Source of the DNA: Bacteroidota bacterium
GTDB lineage: Bacteria > Bacteroidota > Bacteroidia > Bacteroidales > PUMT01
Length of the DNA stretch: 5,277 nucleotides
Reading direction: 5' to 3'
Assembly: GCA_003567115.1 (NCBI GenBank)
Contig: PXAP01000351.1
Span: forward strand, 1 to 5,277
Positions 1 through 5,277 of this stretch are shown piece by piece; the first letter of the stretch is position 1; each line of letters starts with the position of its first letter. Both the position numbers and the translations under genes were made by a program. The notes beneath the pieces are model-generated. The model did not search any database and had not been told where the DNA came from. It saw only the letters and a program-made list of their open reading frames with translations.

Positions 1-15
1 CATTTTTCAGTTATC

Positions 16-1587
16 TCACTCCCTGGTATAAACCCTTTTTCCCGAGCTGTATGTGCTGTGGATCTTTAGTTTGGGAACCCTGTCAATATCCATCTGCATC
101 AGGTCTTCGTCGGTCACTATAAAGTCGGCGAACTTACCGGGTTCTATGCTTCCCTTTTCATCCTCCTCGAATGCCGCCTTTGCAGCCCAGATAGTCATGG
201 CTTTTAATGCCTGTTCTCTTGTAAGGGCATTTTCCATCTGGAACCCGCCTCCGGGGTATCCGTCAAGGCCTTTTCTGGCTACGCCGGCATAAAATCCGTA
301 GAGCGGATTGATATGCTCAACGGGAAAATCACTTCCGTTCGGCAGCCATCCGTTTTGTTCAAGCAGATCTTTGTAAGCGTATGACCCTTTAATTCTTTCG
401 GGCCCGATACGGTGTATTGCCCATTTCATGTCAGAAATAGCATGTGTGGTCTGTACAGAAGGAATTACCGAATGCCTGCCAAAAAGTTTAAAATCGTCAG
501 GGTGGACGGTCTGGGCATGTTCTACCCTCCAGCGCCGGTTATTGTTGCCGCCAAGAATATTGCCGTATATATCCAGGATAAGCCGTACTGCAGAATCGCC
601 GATGCAATGTGTATTTACCTGGTAACCATACTCCCACGCCCTGCGGGCAATCCTCTCCAGATATTGTGGGGTTTCAACCAGCAGTCCGTAATTACCGGGA
701 TCATCACTGTATTCCTCTAACATTCTGGCACCACGCGATCCCAGGGCTCCGTCGGCAAAAAGCTTGACCGATCTTACATTCATATGATCTGTTTTGTATA
801 TACCCTTATGCATGAATGTTTCAAAGTTTTCCCGGGTTGGATTAATCATGGCATATATTCTCATTTTCAGATCGCCCGATTTTTGAAGTGAATTCATTAG
901 AATTATCATATCCTTTTCCAGTCCCGCATCACCTACGGAGGTTAATCCGACAGAAAAACAGTTTTTCTGGGCATTTAAAAGTGCTGCCACCTTCTCCTGG
1001 TATTCAGGGGAAGGTACATGTTGTCTTACAGTGCTTATGGCATTATCTATAAGAACTCCTGTCAGCTCCCCGTTTTCTTTGATAAATTCGCCTCCTTCAA
1101 CAGTTGTTTCTGAATCGATTCCGGCCCGCCGCAAGGCCTCCGAATTGGCAATTGCTGCATGCCCGTCAATTCTTGTAAGCAGTACCGGTTTGCCGGGGAA
1201 AATACTGTCCAGCGAACTTTTATGAGGAAATTCCTGCACCGGCCAGAGATTCTGGTCCCATCCGCATCCCAATATCCATTCCGAAGGAAAATCTTTGTTA
1301 TGTTTCCGGATAATTTCTTTTATTTCACCGAAAGAGCGCGTACCAACAAGATCGGCATTAATAAGGCTGTTGCCATATCCGTAGAAATGACAATGCGTAT
1401 CAATCAGTCCTGGATAAACAAACCGGCCCTCCATATCAATCGTGCTTATTGCATTGTATTTGCCCATGATATCATCATTACTTGCGGTGGCAACAAATTT
1501 ACCGTTTTTGATTACAGCCGATTCCGCTGTGGTAAATTTTTCATCTACAGTATATATAGTAGCATTGTATATGATAAGGTCCATCAT
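16..1587 (-). CDS. YtcJ-type metal-dependent amidohydrolase (amidohydrolase superfamily, Amidohydro_3 group)
   Basis: This is a complete 523-residue protein, close to the usual 530-550 residues of the YtcJ / N-substituted formamide deformylase group. Visible motifs, in order, are an N-terminal beta-sandwich segment (LIIYNATIYTVD), the metal-binding H65-C-H67 after YPGLIDT, a KLFADGALGSRGA block at 275-287, H327 in NTHCIGD, H357 in RVEHAQ, and D420 in NGSDFPVE. The C-terminal IEPGKFADF block near 481-489 is the second half of the small beta-sandwich. All the expected metal-ligand and active-site motifs are present, so it should be an active hydrolase cleaving C-N bonds of amides, formamides or cyclic ureas. 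The substrate cannot be read from the sequence. There is no signal peptide, so it is presumably cytoplasmic. It starts with tandem ATG codons (1587-1585 and 1584-1582), either of which could be used, behind an AT-rich leader with no Shine-Dalgarno. It is divergent from the lipoprotein gene, and no shared function is evident. Confidence 0.93.
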   Translation of the reverse strand: MMDLIIYNATIYTVDEKFTTAESAVIKNGKFVATASNDDIMGKYNAISTIDMEGRFVYPGLIDTHCHFYGYGNSLINADLVGTRSFGEIKEIIRKHNKDFPSEWILGCGWDQNLWPVQEFPHKSSLDSIFPGKPVLLTRIDGHAAIANSEALRRAGIDSETTVEGGEFIKENGELTGVLIDNAISTVRQHVPSPEYQEKVAALLNAQKNCFSVGLTSVGDAGLEKDMIILMNSLQKSGDLKMRIYAMINPTRENFETFMHKGIYKTDHMNVRSVKLFADGALGSRGARMLEEYSDDPGNYGLLVETPQYLERIARRAWEYGYQVNTHCIGDSAVRLILDIYGNILGGNNNRRWRVEHAQTVHPDDFKLFGRHSVIPSVQTTHAISDMKWAIHRIGPERIKGSYAYKDLLEQNGWLPNGSDFPVEHINPLYGFYAGVARKGLDGYPGGGFQMENALTREQALKAMTIWAAKAAFEEDEKGSIEPGKFADFIVTDEDLMQMDIDRVPKLKIHSTYSSGKRVYTRE

Positions 1588-1797
1588 ATTGAATTTGAAT
1601 ATATGAAATTCTTTTTATAAATTCATCCTAATAAAACAGGTTAATCAAGTTAATATTCAATTAATTATGTTTAGCAGGTAATTCATGTTCAGTATTTCAA
1701 ATGGATGGATCCCCTTGCTTTATTCATTGCATGTTGTGATAGTCAGTATCATGGGGATTCATGATCCGATAAATTATTCAGGCGTTTCTGGCATTGA

Positions 1798-1830
1798 TTT
1801 GTTTGCTAAATTACACTTTTTTGACTTTTG
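1798..1830 (+). promoter_or_regulatory. Putative Bacteroidota-type promoter for the lipoprotein-EEP pair
   Basis: A TTTG at 1798-1801 (a second lies at 1802-1805) is followed, after 21 or 17 bases, by GACTTTTG at 1823-1830. This matches the Bacteroidota -7 consensus TAnnTTTG at five of the six fixed positions. Transcription would begin near 1837, about 20 bases before the ATG at 1860. The one mismatch and the AT-rich surroundings keep confidence low. No convincing matching promoter for the divergent amidohydrolase was found in the same intergenic region. Confidence 0.35.
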
Positions 1831-1859
1831 TCGGTTTATGTATAACCAGATCACATAAA

Positions 1860-3281
1860 ATGGTTTCTTTTGACAGATCATATAAAATAATATACATTGT
1901 TTTAATAATAAGCGGAGTGATTTTCATTTCGTGTAAAAAGGATCCGGTGTATGAAGGTTTGCCGGCGAAGCTTGTTTTTTCGGCAGATACGGTTCTTTTC
2001 GACACTATTTTTACCGGTATCGGTTCTGCAACAAGATATTTCAAGGTATTTAATCCTTATGACAAAAGCCTTGAAATTTCAAATATAAGCTTATCGGGGA
2101 GTGCCGGTTCTCCTTTTCGTATAAATGTGGACGGTATATCCGGACATTTGTTCAATGATATTATCCTAAGTGGAGGTGACAGTATTTATATTTTTGTTGA
2201 GGCCACGATTGACCCTGTTGAGGGTAACCTGCCCATGATTGTCGAAGATTCAATTGTTTTTGATGTTAACAGTAACATTCAGGATGTGAAGCTGCTAGCC
2301 TGGGGGCAGGATGTGAATATTATCAGGGGAGATACTCTTACAAGCCAAACCTTATCTGCCGGGAAGCCATACCTGGTTTATGACTGCATCCTGGTTGACT
2401 CCGGTCATGTGCTGAATCTTGAACCGGGCGTGCGGTTTCATTTCCATAGTAATTCGCGGATTTATGTGGCCGGCAGTATAGTAGCCGAAGGCACTTATGA
2501 TGACCCTGTTATTTTTGAAGGTGCACGTACAGAAAAAGAATACAGGAATATTCCGGGACAATGGGAGGGTATATGGTTAATGGCCGGAAGTTCCGGCAAC
2601 AGATTTGTAAATGCAAGGATCAGAAATGCCGTGAACGGAATCGTGGCCGATAAAATTGGCAGTCATGACAGCCCCACACTTTATCTGGCCAACACCCGCA
2701 TTGAGAATATGACATATGCAGGGTTACTTGCCAGGGGAGCCGTGATACATTCTTATAACACAATAATTGCCGATTGCGGTTATTATGCTGCTGCACTGAC
2801 CATGGGGGGTGATTATACCTTTTACCACTGCACTTTTGCCAATTACCGGAGTTTTTCTACCCGGCGAACGCCGGCAGTTATAATTGAGAATTATTATAAG
2901 GATATTTCGGATAATATACAATTGAGACCGGTAAGTGCTGTTTTTGGAAACACCATTGTATATGGCTCTCTTAACCGGGAGCTTGGTTTCTCGGTTCATG
3001 ACGATGCAGGATTTGATGTTGTATTTAGTCATTCTCTTGTCGGCATTCCGGAGTCTTTTCTTGCTGCTTACCCCCAAATATTTGATAATTGTATTACAGA
3101 TACCATTCCAGGTTTTGTTGATCCATATGCCTCCGATTTCAGATTGAATGAAGATTCTCCTGCCGTCGATACCGGAGATCCCTCCATAGGAAATCTTTAT
3201 CCTCTGGATTTTGAGGGAAAAAGCAGGACTTCAGATGATGCCCCTGATATGGGTGCGATAGAAAGAGATGATGGAGATTGA
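1860..3281 (+). CDS. Surface lipoprotein with right-handed beta-helix and choice-of-anchor Q C-terminus
   Basis: This 473-residue protein begins with a lipoprotein signal peptide: a short charged start, a hydrophobic run (IIYIVLIISGVIFIS) and C25 followed by KKD. That points to lipidation and, with lysines and an acidic residue after the cysteine, possible export to the cell surface. Residues about 35-150 form a conserved Bacteroidota N-terminal beta-rich region (SADTVLFDTIFTGIGSATR) resembling an ASH/DUF1573-like sandwich. Residues about 170-360 show short repeating beta-strand turns (GVRFHFHSNSRIYVAGSI, NTRIENMTYAGLL), typical of a parallel beta-helix. The C-terminus (about 422-468) has DFRLNEDSPAVDTG ... 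DFEGKSR ... DAPDMGAIE, the choice-of-anchor Q signature. Catalytic residues cannot be assigned; binding or cleavage of polysaccharide is possible. The frame is open from an ATG at 1794, but the ATG at 1860 is preferred. It puts the signal peptide at the very N-terminus, and the candidate promoter lies inside the longer version. The stop overlaps the start of the next gene. Confidence 0.88.
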   Translation: MVSFDRSYKIIYIVLIISGVIFISCKKDPVYEGLPAKLVFSADTVLFDTIFTGIGSATRYFKVFNPYDKSLEISNISLSGSAGSPFRINVDGISGHLFNDIILSGGDSIYIFVEATIDPVEGNLPMIVEDSIVFDVNSNIQDVKLLAWGQDVNIIRGDTLTSQTLSAGKPYLVYDCILVDSGHVLNLEPGVRFHFHSNSRIYVAGSIVAEGTYDDPVIFEGARTEKEYRNIPGQWEGIWLMAGSSGNRFVNARIRNAVNGIVADKIGSHDSPTLYLANTRIENMTYAGLLARGAVIHSYNTIIADCGYYAAALTMGGDYTFYHCTFANYRSFSTRRTPAVIIENYYKDISDNIQLRPVSAVFGNTIVYGSLNRELGFSVHDDAGFDVVFSHSLVGIPESFLAAYPQIFDNCITDTIPGFVDPYASDFRLNEDSPAVDTGDPSIGNLYPLDFEGKSRTSDDAPDMGAIERDDGD

Positions 3282-4381
3282 TTTTACACTGTTTAAAAAA
3301 AACTGTTCTGAAACGAAAATTCATATACTCTGTGCTGCGTTTGTGGGCCTGGATAATATTGGGTTGTTTTATTACCGGGTTTTATGCGGATATCCGGCAT
3401 TCAGTTTATAATATTGGTTCCGAGCCGGGATTTTTCAGGATTATTTTTTATAATGTTGAAAATCTGTTTGATACATTTAATGATCCGAAAAAAGATGATG
3501 ATGCTTTTACGCCATCAGGTGACAGGCGGTGGACCACCTATCGCTTAAATAATAAACTGAATAATCTTTACAGGGCACTGGCTGCTGCTGGCGGGTGGCA
3601 CTTCCCGGCTATAATCGGTTTATGTGAAGTGGAGAACAGGTATGTATTGGAGATGCTGGTCAATAATACCGGCCTGAATAGTTCCGGGTACGAGATTATT
3701 CACAGAAACTCGGCCGATAGCAGGGGAATTGATGTTGCAGTACTTTACCGGCCGGATGATTTTATATTGCTGGACACCAAATTCATTCCTGTCATATTTC
3801 CTTTCGACAGTCTGACGGGCACAAGAGATATAGTTTATTTAAAAGGTGTTGCCGGAGAAAATGACACCCTTCATGTTTTCGTCAACCACTGGCCTTCCCG
3901 GTGGGGAGGGCAGGCTGCAACCGAACCCTACAGGATTTATGCTGCTTCCCTTTTGCGTTCATTTGCAGATTCCCTTTTCAATATCAATACCGGCACAAAG
4001 ATTATTATCATGGGTGATTTTAATGACGAACCCAACGATAAAAGTTTGAAAGACTACCTTGGAGCAGGGTTTGGTTATGATAATCCCGAAACAGGGGAGC
4101 TTTACAATATTTCCCTTGAAAATAAAAAAAACAATCACGGAAGCCTTAAATTTCAGGGAGAATGGTTTCTCTTTGACCAGTTCATGGTTTCCGGGTCATT
4201 GCTTAAGGGTGGGGATGGTCTGCAAACCTGTTCACAATCAACCTCAGTGTTTTCGGCCGGCTTTCTGCTTGTTCCCGATAATGCCTGGTTTGGATACAAG
4301 CCATTTCGTACATATGAAGGGTTCAGGCATTCAGGTGGATTCAGCGATCATTTGCCGGTGGTTCTTGATCTGTGGTGGTAA
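3278..4381 (+). CDS. Secreted endonuclease/exonuclease/phosphatase (EEP) family hydrolase
   Basis: This 367-residue protein carries the full DNase I-like EEP motif set: N59 in FYNVENLFD, E117 in GLCEVEN, R149/D152 in DSRGIDVAVLYRP, H204 in VNHWPSR, D247/N249 in MGDFNDEP, and D357-H358 in the C-terminal GFSDHLPV. These residues bind the divalent metal and carry out phosphodiester or phosphomonoester hydrolysis in this fold, so the enzyme looks intact. The substrate (DNA, RNA, phospholipid or inositol phosphate) cannot be told. Residues 7-37 form a signal peptide or anchor (KKTVLKRK, then a hydrophobic run), so it acts outside the cytoplasm. G29-C30 after IIL could be a lipobox, but hydrophobic residues after the cysteine argue against that. 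The start is TTG at 3278. An in-frame stop at 3269-3271 rules out anything earlier, and the next in-frame ATG lies within the catalytic domain. The TTG overlaps the upstream TGA, suggesting translational coupling with the lipoprotein gene. Confidence 0.92.
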   Translation: MILHCLKKTVLKRKFIYSVLRLWAWIILGCFITGFYADIRHSVYNIGSEPGFFRIIFYNVENLFDTFNDPKKDDDAFTPSGDRRWTTYRLNNKLNNLYRALAAAGGWHFPAIIGLCEVENRYVLEMLVNNTGLNSSGYEIIHRNSADSRGIDVAVLYRPDDFILLDTKFIPVIFPFDSLTGTRDIVYLKGVAGENDTLHVFVNHWPSRWGGQAATEPYRIYAASLLRSFADSLFNINTGTKIIIMGDFNDEPNDKSLKDYLGAGFGYDNPETGELYNISLENKKNNHGSLKFQGEWFLFDQFMVSGSLLKGGDGLQTCSQSTSVFSAGFLLVPDNAWFGYKPFRTYEGFRHSGGFSDHLPVVLDLWW

Positions 4382-4573
4382 AATATGTCTTTAATTACTT
4401 TTAACTGACCGCTGTTTCCGAATAAAATATATGAACTTTTGTTAAAAGGGAAATATAATACCATTGTTGTGGTTGTTGATAACTATGTTCTTCACCTCCT
4501 TTTAAATATTTAAACGGGTAGAATTCAGGCATCTAAGGTTATTAACAATTTGTTGATTAATGCTGTTATTTTA
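4382..4573. other. AT-rich intergenic stretch without a gene
   Basis: No reading frame with coding character is seen on either strand. The only regular structure is a perfect 14-bp AT-only palindrome, TTTAAATATTTAAA, at 4501-4514, which could occur by chance in such AT-rich DNA. A weak CTTTT-GTT-AAAAG inverted repeat near 4436-4448 could help end transcription after the EEP gene, but it is not a convincing terminator. Confidence 0.5.
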
Positions 4574-4611
4574 ATGTTTGCAAACATGAAGCAAAAAATT
4601 TGTTTTGCAAA
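4574..4611. promoter_or_regulatory. Paired TTTGCAAA palindromes, candidate operator
   Basis: A perfect 14-bp palindrome, ATGTTTGCAAACAT, lies at 4574-4587. Its 8-bp core TTTGCAAA recurs at 4604-4611, with centres 27 bp apart. A third inverted repeat, GCAAAA ... TTTTGC (4591-4608), bridges them. The first palindrome sits just upstream of the -33 element of the next promoter and the second lies between its -33 and -7 boxes, where a bound protein would interfere with RNA polymerase. That regulator binding occurs here is inference; no regulator gene is visible in the window. Confidence 0.4.
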
Positions 4612-4631
4612 GGTTTGTTATGCTATATTTG
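4599..4631 (+). promoter_or_regulatory. Bacteroidota-type promoter (TTTG-N21-TATATTTG)
   Basis: TTTG at 4599-4602 and TATATTTG at 4624-4631 are separated by 21 bases. The downstream box is a full match to the TAnnTTTG -7 element read by the Bacteroidota primary sigma factor, and the spacing fits. Transcription would start around 4636-4640, heading into the boxA-like site and the hairpin-rich stretch. It is the best promoter match I found in the window, although no long gene follows closely. Confidence 0.6.
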
Positions 4632-4658
4632 AATCATCAAGTAAGGGATAAAGGACTT

Positions 4659-4667
4659 GTTCTTTGA
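4659..4667 (+). promoter_or_regulatory. boxA-like antitermination sequence
   Basis: GTTCTTTGA begins about 20 bases after the predicted transcription start. It resembles the boxA element (core CTTTxA, bound by NusB/NusE) of rRNA leaders and of some other long untranslated transcripts. No 16S rRNA follows in the window. If real, it would let polymerase read through the structured RNA downstream without Rho-dependent termination. The match is short, so this is tentative. Confidence 0.4.
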
Positions 4668-4905
4668 GATGTTAAGTTGAGATCAAAAAGCCTTAGGGTT
4701 GGTTTATCTCAGTCAGGTCACTCAGGATCTCCTTCGGGATACTTCCTGGACCGCATAACAGGAACGGGGATCAGTGTGAACATCAGCCGTAAAAAGTTGA
4801 TGGGAACAAGGTCCGGATCTCCGGAACCGTCCCTCCGGGATCGGTTTTCAGAGGTCAGTCATAATAACAGTAGCTTGACGCTTTGGCGGTTCGCCGCTAA
4901 AAGTG

Positions 4906-4948
4906 AGCCGGGAGCTTTTTCACAGGAAAAGTTCCCGGCTTTGTTATT
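4906..4948 (+). terminator. Long stem-loop, possible intrinsic terminator
   Basis: The arms at 4906-4919 and 4927-4940 pair over 14 bp with a single G-U wobble and a 7-base loop (TCACAGG). A T-rich but interrupted tail (TTGTTATT) follows. The stem is strong enough for an intrinsic terminator of the candidate RNA, but the tail is weaker than usual. The loop and right arm also contain AGGAAAA, so the hairpin could instead mask a ribosome-binding region for the small frame downstream. Confidence 0.4.
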
Positions 4949-4966
4949 GTGTGCCGTGCATGGCAG

Positions 4967-5185
4967 ATGACCAGCGGATATCAGTTTTACGGTAAAGGAA
5001 TCAGGATATCTTCAAGACATGAATCACAGCAGCTGATACAGGAAGTTTTTCCCGGGTTTGCTGAGTACTACCAAAAAGTTGCAGCAGAACAGGACCACAG
5101 GCCCGGGCAGGTTTCGGATTTTAAAAAATTGTCTATTGAAGCGGCATTCGGAACCCCGGGAATTGAATTTGATAATTTATTTTAG
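4967..5185 (+). CDS. Small hypothetical protein, unrecognised; possibly a gene remnant
   Basis: This is a 72-residue frame beginning MTSGYQFYGKG and ending in GIEFDNLF before TAG. A GTG at 4949 would add six residues, and the frame is open back to a stop at 4904-4906. I do not recognise the family. Codon choice resembles the neighbouring genes. The composition is that of a soluble protein: mixed charge, several aromatics, a likely helix at about residues 18-42 (ESQQLIQEVFPGFAEYYQKVAAEQ) given in part as two runs, ESQQLIQEVF then FAEYYQKVAAEQ, and an acidic C-terminus. There is no signal peptide, membrane segment or known catalytic motif. No Shine-Dalgarno precedes it, which is normal in this phylum. 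It lies directly downstream of the strong hairpin at 4906-4940 and could share its transcript if polymerase reads through. Alternatives are the C-terminal remnant of a decayed gene or a chance reading frame. Confidence 0.4.
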   Translation: MTSGYQFYGKGIRISSRHESQQLIQEVFPGFAEYYQKVAAEQDHRPGQVSDFKKLSIEAAFGTPGIEFDNLF

Positions 5186-5277
5186 TTTCACACACATGAG
5201 TATATCTTCTACATAAAGGACACATTTGTGGAATTAAAGAACACTTAATTGCCAACCTTTTCAGACCTATCTGGTCA

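Larger units (their letters stand above)
4638..4948 (+). ncRNA. Candidate structured noncoding RNA or long structured leader
   Basis: This segment runs from the predicted transcription start to the end of a strong hairpin, and has no convincing gene. Its middle is GC-rich (36 of 60 bases at 4801-4860, against 16 of 60 at 4561-4620). Hairpins seen: 4716-4752 (GGTC/GACC, then CAGGA/TCCTG, topped by TCC-UUCG-GGA, a canonical cUUCGg tetraloop); 4810-4828 (GGTCCGGA against TCCGGAACC with one bulged A); 4827-4844 (TCCC-TCC-GGGA plus a CCG/CGG base), which partly competes with the previous one; 4882-4901 (an 8-bp stem with one G-U pair, UUCG loop); and 4906-4940 (a 14-bp stem). It does not look like tRNA, tmRNA, SRP RNA or RNase P RNA. 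6S RNA cannot be excluded by eye. It could instead be the leader of the small downstream reading frame. Boundaries are approximate. Confidence 0.4.

Noticed and set aside
53..1620. Plus-strand frames of 64-153 residues opposite the amidohydrolase
   Set aside because: They lie antisense to a complete enzyme whose motifs are all intact, and have no protein-like features of their own.
1698..1705. CAAATGGA as a minus-strand -7 box for the amidohydrolase
   Set aside because: One fixed position mismatches and no -33 element is found at the right distance.
1811..3324. Minus-strand and alternative-frame readings within the lipoprotein gene
   Set aside because: They are shadows of the lipoprotein gene, with no independent start signals or domains.
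3846..4394. 67- and 111-residue plus-strand frames within the EEP gene
   Set aside because: They overlap the catalytic core of the EEP protein in other frames and show no domain.
4903..4944. Group II intron domain V-like hairpin (begins GAGCC)
   Set aside because: The stem lacks the two-base bulge and GNRA loop of domain V, there is no GUGYG intron start, and no maturase is present in the window.
4638..4948. tRNA, tmRNA or rRNA following the boxA-like site
   Set aside because: No cloverleaf, no proper T-arm (the GGTTCGCCG resemblance is the loop of an 8-bp hairpin), no tmRNA ends and no 16S start sequence.
4677..4970. 97-residue frame from a TTG start across the hairpin-rich region
   Set aside because: It coincides with the strong RNA hairpins, uses a TTG start, is rich in Ser/Gly/Arg as expected from GC-rich noncoding DNA, and shows no recognisable domain. 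It is kept only as an alternative to the ncRNA call.
5264..5276. GACC ... GGTC hairpin at the window end
   Set aside because: It has only a four-base stem and the sequence is cut off, so it is too short to interpret.
4638..5277. Retron (structured msr-msd RNA plus reverse transcriptase)
   Set aside because: The long hairpin is suggestive, but no reverse transcriptase motif (such as YxDD) is encoded and no convincing a1/a2 end pairing was found. The window ends too soon to exclude it fully.
1..5277. CRISPR array, insertion sequence or diversity-generating retroelement
   Set aside because: No regularly spaced repeats, transposase, terminal inverted repeats, or template/variable repeat pair were seen.

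Overview
The window reads as chromosomal DNA from a member of the Bacteroidota, probably of the Bacteroidales/Marinilabiliales type. Four things point there: promoter-like boxes that fit the TTTG / TAnnTTTG pattern, start codons without clear Shine-Dalgarno sequences, a lipoprotein carrying a 'choice-of-anchor Q' C-terminal motif, and a secreted endonuclease/exonuclease/phosphatase (EEP) protein of the NVENLFD type common in that phylum. The species cannot be named from the sequence alone.

Layout. Positions 16-1587 on the minus strand encode a complete YtcJ-type metal-dependent amidohydrolase. A 272-base divergent intergenic region follows. Next come two plus-strand genes that overlap by four bases: a beta-helix surface lipoprotein (1860-3281) and a secreted EEP-family hydrolase (3278-4381) that must start at TTG. 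These two probably form one translationally coupled transcription unit acting at the cell envelope. The amidohydrolase lacks an export signal and is presumably an unrelated cytoplasmic enzyme.

After 4381 there is about 570 bases without a convincing gene. The first 220 bases are very AT-rich. Then comes a well-formed Bacteroidota-type promoter (4599-4631) flanked and overlapped by TTTGCAAA palindromes, a boxA-like GTTCTTTGA (4659-4667), and a GC-rich stretch (about 4700-4945) containing several stable hairpins: one cUUCGg tetraloop, one other UUCG loop, and a 14-bp stem at 4906-4940. This is the least explained part of the window. The best reading is a candidate structured noncoding RNA or long structured leader with possible antitermination control. 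It matches no RNA family that I can name.

Downstream of it, a short unrecognised reading frame (4967-5185, 72 aa) may be a real small protein or the remnant of a larger gene. The final 92 bases show no gene.
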